Of a stretch of 64,000 nt of DNA, positions 23,118 through 36,312 are shown piece by piece (the stretch's first letter is position 1; every line of letters begins with the position of its first letter). The stretch covers positions 558,001 to 622,000 of the forward strand of contig JADFUC010001461.1 in the NCBI GenBank assembly GCA_019722365.1, given 5' to 3'. The notes under the pieces are model-generated. The model had not been told where the DNA came from. It saw only the letters and a program-made list of their open reading frames with translations, and did no database searches. The translations under genes and the position numbers were made by a program. The stretch comes from Lithospermum erythrorhizon. Lineage: Eukaryota > Streptophyta > Magnoliopsida > Boraginales > Boraginaceae.

Positions 23118-26100
23118 TTTTCCCAGTTGCACTTGCTGGGCATTAGGGGATTTGCATAAGTAGTCAATCAGCGTTACTAAGGCTACTAGGGCCTTACTTA
23201 TAGCTATTAAGCTCACCACGGCGCTCTGCGTCGATGTGAGTGCATTGATTTTCCAAACTTTATGGTTTGATCCACGTCTTGTATGGCTTCGTTGTATGAA
23301 ATGAGAAACAAATTTTGGATTCATGGCCTTCTAAGATTCACTTTATCCGACATCCCATGAATCAAAATTTGTATTCAAACAAAGCAATAAAACTAATATC
23401 GCGGGATACAAATTGGAAAGATTTTGACTCGATGTCGGTGATAGAAAGCAATGACCGATTCACATAGGATAGGTAAGTGTGATGGCCTTGGAACGCTACT
23501 TGTGTGTACATATGTTGCATTCACAGCCAGAGGCATGAAGTAGGCGCGATGTCTTGGAACTAATCTGCTTTGGTAGCAAATGATGACATCTTCCGCAGTC
23601 ACCACGTCGACTCGTATCGATTCTCGCTATTGTCCGGTTAGGCATGGGCGCGTGCAGGGATACCGGCAGGAGTTTAGCCCAAGTGAGAAATGCGCCCTCA
23701 GGCATTTTGCTACAAAATGGCCCACTTACTTTGGCTCGTAGGTGACTCTTAAAATATTATTTCGAGGTAACGCCATTTCTTTCATTCGATATCTGTAGAG
23801 TCATTAAAAGCGTAAACAGCACTTGCCTCTTGGTGTCAGCATTTACCGTCTAGGAGCCGGTGGGAAATCCCACACGTGTCTACTTGATCTGATATGGGCA
23901 GTTGTCCACTTGGAACTGGGGATACCACGTCAACGGAAGGTAGGGTTGTATTCGTTAAGTATTTACACGAGGTTTCAATCCCGTTTCAGCTTTCGATGAA
24001 TTCTCAACTAGTTCTTTTCTTAACTCCTTGGTGATGGATCCATTATGTTATCCTTTGATCTTCATGATCAGCAGTGATAACTCGGTTAAAGGATTAATTA
24101 TTAATGGTATTATGTCTTCGGCAGGTGTGTCTCATTTTACCGTTATATATAAGTGGTTGCGTGCCACTCCCGATTCTGAGACTCATTGTCGCATTATATG
24201 CAAATTGGGCGTAGGCTCAGCTCGGAATATCCTCGAAATTGTCTTAACCGTTCGGCTTAGCACCACAGCTGACATGCAAAATGATGAACTCGAGACTCCA
24301 TCATGGATCGCGATTAACGTTTGTTTGAGGACTTCCATGACACGGTACGGCACAAAGTGAGCAGAGATATCCTGTGTCATTGAATCGCCGATGCTCCGAA
24401 TCCAATTTACATCCGTGTACCCACCAATCTGGTGGATACTTGGCGTATAGTGCGACAAATGATCAGAGGTATGTCTCGAGTACTTAAGTACTTTCGCTGT
24501 CCTTAGCTTTCAATGATCGCTACTCGGTTACTCGTATATCTACTCAATTTGCTTCATGAATAATATATCGATTCGTCTGTTCATCGAGAACATGGGGCTC
24601 CCGATAGCGAGAATACTCTCAAGTTGAGACACAGCTTTCCCTTTATTAGCCGTGATGTCGATGTTCATCGAGCTGGAGTTGGACATTCTCCCAAATCGTC
24701 TTATGCAAAATTTCCCAAAAATTTTATCGACATAGTGAATTGGAGTTATATTTGAAGCAGTTAGGAGTTACCCTTGTCTGGGACTCCCAAATTAGATGCT
24801 AGCATGCGTCATACCATAGCCGAACTTGGAGTTCAGCATATCTTTGGTGGATTGAATCATCTTTGATTGCTGACAATAGCATGTCATCGTACAAGCGAGA
24901 GAGAATTACATATTCTACCACAGTGGATTTTACATAAACACGCTTGTCGCTCATTGTTGATTTTAGAGTAACCAGTAATGCCTTGTCGAAGCTTCGTACC
25001 GTTGTTTAGGAGCTTGCTTTAACCCGTACAAAAGATTTGACAAGTCGACATACTCTTAACACACGGAACTATAAAACCTGGGGTTGTTCCATGTAAATTT
25101 CTTCTACATCCCAATTCTCCGTTTAAGAATTTTGTTTTTTACATCCGTTTGATGTACATTTAAATTCGCGGTGAGGCGGTGCTAGGATAATCCTAATGGA
25201 TGTTATCGCTGTCCCGCACCCAGGAGAATAAGTATCAATAGTCTAGTCCTTATTTTGTACATTCCACTTGAATGACTAGTCTCTTTTTGTACTTATCTAT
25301 CGTCCCGTGTCATTTCATTTTCCTCTTAAGAAATCCATTTTGGATTTTAAAGCCTTCATCCTGGCGGAAGATCCACAATTCGAAGTGTGATTAAGGGTGA
25401 ATCAGCTTCGCCTGCAAACTTTCCCTTCCCAAGCGGACCATCGGTTGACGACAACCTGCGGTAAGTTTGAGGTTATTTCTGGCATGTCGTTACAAATCGA
25501 GAACCAAAGACTTACCGACAACTTTGCCGCACCTACTACGTCGAGGTTAGCAACTCACCAAACTCCCTCTTTTTCTATCCATGAATGCCGATGTCGGCGC
25601 TACCTGGGTTCGTATGTCCTTTTAGATGTCGAAACACATAGCTGGAATTTCGTCGGAAAGACATGTTGAAAGCGTGACATTCGAGACTTCTAATATTGTA
25701 TTCTTGTTCACTCGTGAATTGTCCTGCTATGAACAAGAAACCGATATGCGTACTATTTTGAGCATATCAGTAAAAATTGCATCAAGCAGTTTAGGACCCG
25801 ATAGTCACTGTTTAGGAGGTAGCATGACCTTTGCCCAAACACCCAGCAGAAGATGTTTCTAAGGTTGAGATGCTGCACTAGACAATTCAAATGGGGTTTT
25901 ATCTGCGTTTTGCAATTTTGTTCGAGGTAGTTATTGTCACGATATCGACTTCCCCAGCGTTCCTTGAGTAGCTTTGAACTTATCAACAAGGCATTAATAA
26001 ATCTCTTTCAATGATCGATTTTCTTTCGGCGATCCCGAATTCGATTGAGGAGGAATATGGAGGTGTCAACCGTGAATAATACCTTCAGAACAAAATTGAC

Positions 26101-27959
26101 CAAATGGTGAGCATCTGCCGCGCTTTCCCATCCTTACATTATTACTTTTATCTTTTTCTCGAAAGTTGATTTTCAACCTTTCTTTATAAATTGGAATTTA
26201 TCGATTGCCCTCATTTTACTTTTCATCAGTATACATAGCAAAATTTTTGTACTATAAATACACAAAGGTGATATAGTACTCATTTCCACACTTTGAATTG
26301 GGTGGGCTCATGCTCCTTGCGTCGCTGTAGACAAGATCGAGGCTTATTATTTAACCACGGTTGGAAATGTTGCTCGTCGATTTTCTTGACATACGTTCGC
26401 ACCTTAATTCTTATCGATAAATTCATTAGGTATGTGATTGGCTTGATCGTTCTTCCTTGAAAATTAGAGTTCGCGTATGCAACCTCTTATGCCATAAATT
26501 AGGTACTCCTGAACATAGGCAATATTATTTTATTAAATGCTTGTTTGTAACCGTTACATTCGTTTGAAAAGACCGTTTCTTAGCATGGCCTTTTCAACAA
26601 AGCATTGCCGACTTGGAAAGTACAACTTTAATGGGACTCGATTACAAGTTTAAACCCGTGTTTGCTAAGTAAGAACCCCATTCTGAGGTTATTTCCTAAG
26701 TTACAGGGACATCTGAGACATTCTTGATGTGACTTAAGCTTCCCGAAGTCGTCTCGGCGCCGGTTCCTTACTCCTCGATGTTGGTTGGTTCGTTATTCGC
26801 CGTATGCGTCTTACCAAATTCATGGCCCGGCGAAAGTAGCAAATTGATCTTTGACGAACAAGCATTACTATTAGCACCGGTGTCGATCCGCTGACTGCGT
26901 GGGTTCGTGCCCTGAAGTTCACCTAGAAATCACGGCCGGCAGGTTGATCTCAAATGCGATTCTTTCGGTGACCGTGTATCTTTTTCCCGTTGTTACTTGG
27001 CGATTTACGCTCTCGAGACTTATGACCGTAATTTGTTACAGGTATACTTAGCCCCGTCAAAAGCCTTGAAGGAATTCCTTGAAAATTTGAACGGCTTTTC
27101 TTGAAACTATTTCCCTTAGGTGCAAAATCATTCTTCTTCTTCTTGAAAGACCTCGAAGACCCAAATTCCATTCACGCAGACTCCCAGCGGAGGTTGGGAT
27201 AACCGATCGCAATCCGGCGCTTCCTATTGCCTCTTACATTCTCCCAGCGAACGAATAGTACGACATGTTCATATCCTTTCGCTTGTGCTTCAATAGTTCT
27301 TGAAGTCTATCCAAGATGGTGGCAATTTCTCGATTACAGCAGCAACCTTGAACATTTCGTTCAAGTCCGTTCACTGACTTGAGAAGCTCGTGGAAGGCTT
27401 GACCTCGAGTTCTCGAAGCGATCGTCCACCGATTTTTCATCCGGCGTTTATAGTCTAGAAATCTCCCTTGATAAATTTCTTGGAACCGCGTCTTGAGTCT
27501 TATACTTGAACTTCAGTGCGTCCCAATTTCTTGTTTTGTAGTAAGCGTATGTTTTATACGCTATCTGACCTCGTCAGAGCAAATAAGTCGACAAATAATT
27601 GCGTTTCGAATAATCGAATTATTATAGGGAGTCGACATGACCAAACTCAAACACCGTCATGCTTGAACCGTAGGAGGTTCCTCGGCCGAAAGGAGCCGTT
27701 CTTGAGTTCCAAGGTCGTGAGATAGAACATCGACATTTACCGCCCTTATTTTGAAATTCGACCGGAAGCAGGAGGCTTCGGTTGGTCATTTTACATGACC
27801 GAACAATTGGAGGTGAGGAGGTAAAGTAATGATTAGTTCTGGTGGAGAATCTGCCGAGAGCCCACTTGCGCCCGAAAACGACAGCATCTGGGCAGCTGAC
27901 AGCGCCGGGAACATAGGGAGGAAGTGTAACCCCGGGGACGAGCAGCCCGGAACATTAAA

Positions 27960-28717
27960 TCGACACCATCCCATTAACACCACGACGCGGCAGACAATAT
28001 TACCATCGGTGCGTGTTGACCATCGAAGTATCAGCGTTGGATTCCATTCTGAAATTGTTGTGTGTAGCTCGATTCGAATACATTTTAGTTGTAGGGGAGC
28101 TAATTGGAAAAACCGAACTATACAACAGACTTTGCAAAGAAATATCTGATATGCATCACGAGAATTACAATGAGCGAGGATTACCATGAAACAAAAAAAG
28201 CGAGATTACAATGAAATGATTCGAACAAAAGCGAAACGGATGAAGTCGCGTCCGGCTTTCCTTAAAGCAGTTGACCTCTTCCCCAAACGGTGCTTAGGGC
28301 CGGTAGAAGTGTCGTTTCCCGAGGATAAAATGACCCGCGATCGAGCACAAGCCTGTGGTCGATCGGCGAACGCCCTGCGAGCTTGATGTATCGCGCAGAG
28401 AAAACAAGCGAAATGAGAGAATGGGTGCTCTCGGTTTGCTTAATGCGGTGTGTTTTTTTCTTCGATTTCTTTGTGTTGTGGGCGATGGATTGTTGAGGAG
28501 TATATAGATGCCAAACAAAACGTCCTGCGTTAAGGTGCGGCTAACGCCCTTAATAATGGGAAACAACGTATGTAGCTGAATTTGATTTAAATTCGATTCG
28601 AGTTTGAAATGTCTGGCCGGCTATTTGAGCGAAGTGGGCTCATGTGACCCCACTTTTCGGAGCTGCGTTCGTGTCCCGCGGTCGCCTTACCTTTGGCTTC
28701 ACGATTTCGAGCTTTCG
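27960..28717 (-). repeat. Right LTR of the minus-strand copia element
   Basis: In element orientation this is the 5' LTR. Shared blocks with the left copy begin near 28090. The outer end is at 28717, after GATTTCGAGCTTTCG. Confidence 0.7.
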
Positions 28718-28922
28718 TTTAGTAGTTGGCATCTATTTAAAGCATTTTAGACATTTTAAACCTAAATGGCTAAATAGCAATTTCACAACATCATATTACT
28801 AGACAAAACAAAAGTAATAAACAATACTCCGTACTAAACAATAGCATATGAGTTCCACTTCTCATAAAAACGTAGTACTTGTTGAGGGGTGCACGGAACT
28901 CAAATGATTTTGGAGATTATGA

Positions 28923-29535
28923 CTTCCATGTAGTCCTGTTACACCAACATTTTCGGGAACCGACCATAAAAGTATCGAATAATCTGAAACCGAATCGGTA
29001 GAATTTCGATTTTAAAATTGGATCCGGAACTGATCCGAACGTCCGAATTAGTGTCGGGCGGATACCCAGACCGTCAGTTAAAATATGGCAGGTCGAAAAA
29101 TTTATCTAACAAGCATTCAAAGAGTATCCATTCTTGTTTAAGGTAAAAAATCAAAATTTCAAAATACTGAAAAATACTCCAGGGACTGTTACAATTTAAA
29201 AATTCAAAGCAAAGCTAATAATGCCTCAGAAACAATTCATTATTGGCTAATGGCTAAATGAGATTAAGCATCACATGTTGAAGATCGTGGGGAGGGGAGG
29301 GAGAAAGAGGGGCGATGGATATGTCACATGTGAAATGAAACCCTAACTTTTAATTATATATCCTATTTATCGGATATCCAACGGTGTCAGTGCAGTTGTC
29401 AGTGGGTACTCAAATTTTAAAAGAGTAGAAGCCCGGCGAAATGAGTTATCAGATGGGATTATCGGATCGGGTATACCGGACCGGGTTCGGCCGGTTCCCC
29501 ACGGGTGCGGTCGATGCCAAGGGACTACTTCCATG
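28923..29535. mobile_element. Non-autonomous hAT element with perfect 8-bp target duplication
   Basis: The body is 28931-29527 (597 bp), flanked by CTTCCATG at 28923-28930 and 29528-29535. The left end starts TAGTCCTGTTACACC; the right end read on the minus strand starts TAGTCCCTTGGCATC. The following subterminal sequences, GGGAACCGACC and GGGGAACCGGCC, also match as inverted repeats. An 8-bp duplication and short imperfect TIRs are hAT hallmarks. There is no transposase frame inside. Confidence 0.85.
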
Positions 29536-29624
29536 CATGACATTGAATTTTTCTACGTCGTTTGCATGTTGTTTCTTCTAGTTGCAAGATGAATGTCGTA
29601 TTATAGCTTCGTAAAATTGCGTGT

Positions 29625-30437
29625 TGTTGGACATAATAAAAGTCTTGTCTTGAATGCCTTGAGAATTTGAAAGGCAAATTAGTTTTTCCAACGTTGTTTT
29701 TGAGCACCGTTTAATTCTATTTAAATAACCCAATCTTTATTGTTTGTTCAAATGACTAAGGCTTTTGGTATAAGTATTGTTAAAATAACCCTTGTAGCCA
29801 AACTTGCGGCCCGGCTCATTTCGGTTCGGTTCGGTTCGTGTTCGAGTTCGGTGTTTGGTGTTTGGTGTTTGGTGGGCCTTAGCGATGCGAGCTAAAGAAG
29901 GCAGCTTTTTCTTATTCTCTTTATTTCTTTTGATCGATTCGTTTGAATAGAGGCACATTCTGACATTCATCACTTGTCAATACTTGATTTCATTTGAATA
30001 GGCATTACTTGGCATTCGTCACCATCGATACAGCATTCATCACGCTTGGATGTTACAAACGTTTTTTAACGAGAATTCAAAAGCCAAGCTCTTCGCTTCT
30101 CCCCATAAATAGAGAGCGCATCGGACCTCTTCTATCATCCAGCTTGTGTGTTGGCGATTGCCGCCCCACTACGTACTAGCTTTGTTCGGTACGCACTTTT
30201 CATCAGCCTTTGTCATGTTACATTCGTTTCTTGTTTCACGGTTGAGAGGTATTTGAGTTTCATAAACATTTGCCGAAGTGGGCACTTGTTGAGCAGTTCT
30301 TTGTGTTAACAACGGGGCTGGAGTGCAGTAGATTGCCGCTTTCGGTCTGCTTGGGATTAAGGTTGGTAACTTTAGTTGGTTTTTTTTTGTTTGGTAACAA
30401 TTTGGTTCGGTTATATGCAATGCGTGCTGAGCTACGA
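29625..30437 (+). repeat. 5' LTR of the plus-strand copia element
   Basis: It begins TGTTGGACATAATAAA and ends near GCTACGA. It contains a TTCGG tract and three GTGTTTG units at 29851-29874. Shared blocks with the 3' LTR include TTATTGTTTGTTCAAATGAC and CTTTATTTCTTTTGATCGAT. Confidence 0.8.
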
Positions 30438-30758
30438 TTTGAAGCTTAACTTGTATAACCGTACGCCCGAAATCGAAATTGCACGGCATACAAGCTGGAA
30501 CCTTTTGAATGAGTAACAGTACAAAAGATGGTCCCCAGCGCTTATGTACATGAAACTTGGATGTTGACTATGTCTTGTATTTGAAAACCGTCCCCACGAA
30601 ATATCTGCTTTATCTACGATGGTTACTCTATTCTTTTGGTTGTTACGAAGCGTGTGAAAAGAACTAAAAGGTTTGATAAAGATATGAAGCTAGGTGCGTA
30701 ATGCGAGCAACGTGACTAATTCTGTTTGAGAACATATCTTGATACTTAAATACGCGAG

Positions 30759-31020
30759 TTAATTTGGGATGCCTTAGAGGAGAAATATGGTAATGATGAT
30801 GCTGGTAAGAAGAAATATGTGGTGGGGAAGTGGCTAGGTTTTCAAATGATTGAGAACAAACCGGTTATGGATCAAGTGCATGTCTTTGAAAATCTGTGTA
30901 CTGATGTGATTAATGAAGGCATGAAACTTGATGAAGTGTTTTTGGCTAATGTTTTGTTGGAGAAATTTCCTCATAACTTTGGAATGATTACGAGAACAAT
31001 GAAACACAAGAAGAAGAGCC
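30759..31020 (+). pseudogene. Copia gag fragment (UBN2-type)
   Basis: About 87 codons are open and clearly match copia gag: a WDALEEKYG motif, KKYVVGKWLGFQM, a VFLANVLLEKFP motif and MKHKKK. The usual DLTLxELIxHMRIEE continuation is lost because the frame breaks near 31020, leaving Arg-rich nonsense. It is flanked upstream by degraded leader and downstream by unrecognisable gag and protease sequence. Confidence 0.85.
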
Positions 31021-33154
31021 GCGCTTGTCGGTTGATTGGCGACATGAGGCGAAGAGGCGGCCGTCTGAACAAAGGCGCGATGGGACAAAGGAGAAGGCGA
31101 CAATGGAGTGCACTTCACCAAGGCAAACTTGGTGGAAGCGAGTGGTCCCTCAGCTGACAGGTTGAGCGAGGGCAAGGTGAGCGAGGAAGAGCCGGACTCG
31201 AAGCGGCTTGTCGAACAAGTTCGTGAGCAGTGCCCCGGACGAGAAGGTGCAAGTCTTTGTGCGATCTTCGTATCATGCGGCAAAGGCTGGACACAAAGGC
31301 CTATCAATTCTTCAAGCGTCAAAAGGCGGATGCCCCCAGACGACGATGTGAATCAAATGGCTTGTCGTAGGCTGTGGTGGTTGAAGCGGAAATCTGGTGG
31401 CAAATCTGGCCCGATTGGGTCTTTGGATCACGGGGAGCTTAAGCCATTTGTGTGTGCAAATAGGAGGCATTCCAGGACTTTGAGGATATTGGCGATGGAG
31501 AATGTGTCTTCATGGGAAACTACTGCCCTTCTTTGAGTCCCAGGCAAAGGAAAGGTTACGCTTCATTCCATACAGGAAGACTTCACTCTCTTAGTAATGT
31601 ATTGTATGTACCCACTGCGTCATGACCTAATTATGCAGTGCCTTATTAAACAAAGTTGGTTTTGAAACTTGTATTTGAAATTTGTGAGTTGCTTAGTGAC
31701 TCGTAGTGGAGAGTTTGTAGAGAAAGGGGTTATCTCGGTGGTGGAGCATTTATTCGAATGTTGTCATTCGCGTTAATAATAATACATCTATACGCTTATA
31801 TTGTTGAGACTATTGATATTTGGCGTACTAGACTAGGGCAGTAATCTTTACATCCATTAAACATCTAAATGCGATTGTCTATCGTTTCTGCTTATCTTCA
31901 TCGAGGCTACCCAGATGCCCAATTTGTGTAGAAGCTAAGTTTACCCGAGCTAGTAAACTGTGACCGCTTGAACAAGCGAGTACTAGAGTTAATTCACAGA
32001 GCCTAGGCGACTTTAAGAGCACGCTAGGAGTAAAGGGGAAACGCTATTATGACGCTTTATAGATGAGCATTACAGGTATACTAGGAGTGCACTGCTGGAG
32101 CTAAGAGTGAGGGCGAGGATATGTTTATCGAGTTAAGAATGAAGTAGAGAACCCGACTTGATAGAAAGATTAAAGAGACTAAAAGTACGATCGGAATTGA
32201 GTAGTATGGAATCTTACGCAGAGAAGTTTTGTGAGAATGGGATTATCCATGAGGCCCAGGTGCCGCTACTTTACCTGTGAAATGGGATAGGCTGAGCGTA
32301 AGAGCAGGGACATTGAAAAATATGATGAATCTTATGCTCACCAAGTTACGGACTTCGATGAAGATGTGGGGGAGGGGTTTAAGTGCTTGTCGCATTCTTA
32401 ACGGTACCCATGAAGTTAGATAAGACTCCACATGAGATTTGGAGGGGTTATCCCACTGCTTGAGGTTTCTTAGAGTGTGGGGGTGTGGTAAAGGTGGGTT
32501 TACTGAGCCTAAAGACGACGTTGGACCCAAGAGACCTATTTGTGTTTCATTGGGTATGCCAGGAAACGATCTTTGCATATAGATTAAATGTCTTTATCGA
32601 TGGATTTCTATATCTGAAATTTAGAGATCTTTGAGTTTTTGAGCATATTTCCTTTAAAGAAAGCATGTTTGTCTTTCTCACTTGTTTCCACGTGATATGC
32701 GATTAAAATGCTTTGATCTTGTGATGTACACGATATACATGACATACACGATATTGATGTGTACTAGTTCATCCCAACTCTAGGAGACTAGAGGGACTTA
32801 GAAAGAGTAAGACTAGAGTGGAGAAATACTTTGGAGATGACTTTATAGTGAACTTTCTATACGAGATTACACATGTGATGATTATATAAGTGATGGTAGT
32901 TTCGGCTATATTATTGAGGATAGTCACTAAAGACTTCTTTGTGAGGCCATGAGGTATTGATGCTACTTTTGAGAGAGGCGATAAAGGTAGACTTGATTCG
33001 ATTGTGTCAGAGCCAAACTTGGGAGTTAGTTGATTTACCTAAGGGTTGCGAAGCTTATTAGTAATAAGTGAGATCTTTTAAGAAAAAGATGGGGCGATGT
33101 GGTTGATAGAGAGATTGAGCTAGGCTTGTGATTCGAGGCTTTACCTGAAAGAAG

Positions 33155-33841
33155 GATATAGATTACTTTGATACTTATTCTCCGATTGACTAAGATGGCC
33201 CTTATCGGGGCCTTGATTGCTTTAGGCGCTATTCATGGGTTAGAGATAAATGGATGGATGTTAAAGGCGCCTTTTTGAATGGTGATCACAGAGGAAAGTA
33301 TATGATGACTGAGGGTTTTGTGAGTCGAGTCGGGAGGTAAAGTGTGTAGGCGAAAAAATCTACATATGGTTTGAAACAGCCTTAAAAGCAGTGGTATGAG
33401 AAGTTTAGTGATCTTTGGTGAGTAATGGCTATATTTGTGAACAATTAGAGCTCGTGTGTGTATACTCACAGGGGTTAGGACACGATTGTGTGATCGTATG
33501 CCTATATGTTGATGATATGTTGATTTTGGTAAGACTATGACTATAGTGAATAAGACGAGGATTTTAACTTGTCATCTAAGTTTGAGATGAAAGACTTAGG
33601 AGAAGTTGATACTATCCTAGGAGTTCGAGTTGTGAGAAACCCGGAGGGTATCTCATTGAGTCAATCTCATTATGTGGAGAAGATTTTGAGGAAGTTTAAC
33701 TTTTTTGAGGTTACACCTGCTAGGACTCCCTATGATGCTAGTGTACACTTGATGAAAAATTTGGGTGATAGTGTCTCTCAAATAGAATATGCTAAGATTA
33801 TTGGGAGTGTGATGTTCTTGACTAACTGTACTCGGCTTTGA
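33155..33841 (+). pseudogene. Copia reverse transcriptase fragment
   Basis: The fragment covers the palm region: YFDTYSPI, WMDVKGAFLNGD, the catalytic YVDDMLIL (33505-33528) and, in an open frame from 33569, the KDLGEVDTILGVRV thumb motif through SQIEYAKIIGSVMFL. It needs several frame changes to read through, the last at the TGA at 33839-33841. The aspartates of YVDD are intact although the gene is not. Confidence 0.88.
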
Positions 33842-35039
33842 TGTGCTTATCGTAAGTAGGTTAAGTCGGTATACCCATGTACTAGCCATTGAGCATTGGG
33901 ATCTTTCTTCGTCGTTAGATACCTAAAAGGAACTATTGAGGGTTAGTTTGAACTTTAAGGGAGTTCCTGCTTTGTGTTAGAAGAGGTATTGTGATCTTAG
34001 CTTGGGTCTCTGGTAGTGATATTTGTTACACCCGGTGGATGTGTTTACATGCCGGAGAATTCACTAGCGGAGTGCATGGCCGGACTTGCGTAAGCCGCTC
34101 ACCGTAGGTCCGAGTTCATTGCAGCAGGCTTGCCCGAGGTCGAAGGCTGAATGGTTGAAGAACCTACTAGGCGTGTACCGTTGTGGGAGAACCGAGGCGG
34201 TGGAGGTCTCATTCTGTTTGTGATTCTCAGCGACCATTGGAGTTGCCAAGAATCGTACTTCTGATAGGTAGAAAAAGACATATGCAAATTAGACATGGTG
34301 TGGTGAGACAACTCCTGAAAAATGGGGTTATTTACGCGGACTATGTGAGGTCGAGCGAGGAATGCTAGCGATCCTTTTACTAAAGAGTTAAGCCCAGGCG
34401 GATTATTTTGGAGGCGTCGGGGATAGGGCTGAAGCCCTAATCGAATAGCATGTTGACTTCTTGATGCGCTCTTATCACATGGTAGGTAGTAGTGCTTGAT
34501 AAAAATCTATAGCCATATGTTTTGGTGGTGCTATTGAGGCGCGCAGTGAGTTTATCCGTGGTAATCATAACCAAGTTTGGTATTCTGTTTATGTATTGAA
34601 TTTTAGTCATGACTTCATAACGGCGTTAATTGGTGCTGAGATCACTTGATGGAATTTTGTGAGGATGGACTTAAGTCCTTAATAACTTGAAGATAGTGTT
34701 TTGAGGCAGCTATAGGAGTTCTACGTGAGTGTGATGGTAGAACCCGTAATCTATGAAAGGCAGGGCTTGTCTTAGGCTCGTAAGACGAGGTATGCAGCGT
34801 GGCCCTAAAAGCAGCGTGTTTGTGCATTTCGCGGGACACACAATTTAAGAAATTTATAGTATGTGTTGTGAAGTCTGTCGAGTCCCGATAAGTTGAGGCA
34901 GTTGACCGTGATGCTTGAAGTTGTTGCCCACAATTTGTATGTGTCGATTCAAATCGAAGATATTGGCTTAAGAAATCTTTCAGCCTCCTTGACCGAGAAT
35001 TTCTCGCCTTTTAAATTCATACTTCGCGTTGTGGGGGAT

Positions 35040-35927
35040 TGTTGGGCAATAATAAAGTATTGTCTTATCATTTAGGAATTTGAAAAGCGCATTAGTTTTT
35101 CAGCGTTGTTTTTTGAGCACCGTTTAATTATTTAAATAGCCACGATCTTTATTGTTTGTTCAAATGACTAAAGAACTTTTTGGTATAAGTCTAGCCGGCC
35201 CAAAAATAACCACAGCATATGCGCATAGCCCGACCCGACATTCATTTCGGACCAGTTCGGTTCGTGTTCGTGTTTGGTGTTTGGTGTTTGGTGTTTGGTG
35301 TTTGGTGTTTTGGTGGAGCACACAGGTCTTGTTAAAAGGGCTTTCTTATTTCTCTTTATTTCTTTTGATCGATTTAGAACTGAATAGAGTACATTCTGTG
35401 GCGTTAAATGTCCTTAATCAAATACAACGATTTCGTTTGAATAGAGGTACATTACAGCATTCATCATAATCGATACCACTGGCATTAAATCGCTTGGATG
35501 TTCACAAGCGTTTTTTTTAAGCTTGAAATTGGCAAGTACTCCAGCCTCACATCAAATGAAGGCCTTGTCAGGCCGCCTTGTCATCCTTGTGTTGGCTTGA
35601 GTTCGCTCTTATTCCTTCTGTCTTTGCTTTTGTTCAATTTGCGCACTTTTACGTCGACCTTTGTGCATATTTTACGTTGGATTTCTTGTTTTCACGGTTG
35701 AGGGTATTTGTAGGTTTCGTAGGCTGTTTGCGAGTGGACTGTTGAGCATTTCTTTGTGTTAACGGCAGGGAATTGCAGTGCAGTAGATTCTTGCTTTCGA
35801 TTATAGCAGGATTAAAAGGCTTTGAAGTCGGTGGCTTCATCTGCGACACGGCGAAGTTAGTTAACTTTAGTTACAGTTTTTTTGTTTAATGCCCAGTTCG
35901 GTTATATCATGCGTGCTGAAGCTACCG
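35040..35927 (+). repeat. 3' LTR of the plus-strand copia element
   Basis: It is preceded by the polypurine tract GTGGGGGA. It starts TGTTGGGCAATAATAAAG and ends GCTACCG. The GTGTTTG array is longer than in the 5' LTR, spanning 35269-35316. Confidence 0.82.
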
Positions 35928-36312
35928 CGTGTAGCCTTGTGAGATATATTGTGCTATATCGATCATTTAAATAAAATAAGATTGTGCAATTGAATTGACT
36001 CTGAGTTGAAAAAACTACTAAAAAATTGACACATATATATAGAACTCCAAAATAACTAGTAGTTTAAACTTTAAAGTGTACATACAACGACTATTTATTT
36101 TGATTTTTTTTTGTAACAGATGCCCAATATACGTATGTGAGCAAAGTTAAGCCGACTATATAATGTATGTGACAAACAATTCTTCGATTCAACAAAAACA
36201 CATAGTTCAAGTTCCCAACATCAATTACATAAAAATTGGCTAATAATATACATACGTTTTTATTTTATGTCTAAGATTAATTATTCACTTTGAACCTTGA
36301 AAGATGATTGTT

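Larger units (their letters stand above)
22360..28717 (-). mobile_element. Ty1/copia LTR retrotransposon, minus strand, decayed
   Basis: Two LTRs of about 0.76 kb flank a 4.8-kb interior whose coding remnants read leftward in the order expected for copia. Gag: a DRLQELLKHKRKDMN motif (about 27270-27330), then a KKKKNDFAPKG and HKSRERKSPSNNGKK region with the zinc knuckle degraded to VTNYGHKSRERK (about 26970-27160). Reverse transcriptase: a HQTDVKN remnant of the HQMDVKTAFLNG block and EIYMEQP separated by a stop (about 25080-25165), and YDDMLLS in place of YVDDMLL (24874-24891). RNase H: LKYSRHTSDHLSHYTPSIHQ then GGYTDVNW (about 24415-24510). Small indels break the frames every few tens of codons. 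The left boundary is approximate; the right end follows the motif CGATTTCGAGCTT. Confidence 0.82.
29620..35932 (+). mobile_element. Ty1/copia LTR retrotransposon, plus strand, with CGTGT target duplication
   Basis: The element is 29625-35927, flanked by CGTGT at 29620-29624 and 35928-35932. It starts TGTTGG. Gag is well preserved at 30759-31020, including KKKYVVGKWLGFQMIENK and EGMKLDEVFLANVLLEKFP, which match UBN2-type copia gag. Reverse transcriptase remnants follow: YFDTYSPI near 33160, WMDVKGAFLNGD near 33250, YVDD at 33505-33516. A long open frame at 33569-33841 covers MKDLGEVDTILGVRV and SLSQSHYVEKILRKF. RNase H beyond 33840 is barely recognisable. Integrase is not recognised in about 31.5-33.1 kb. 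Frames are broken by small indels, so it is inactive. Confidence 0.88.
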
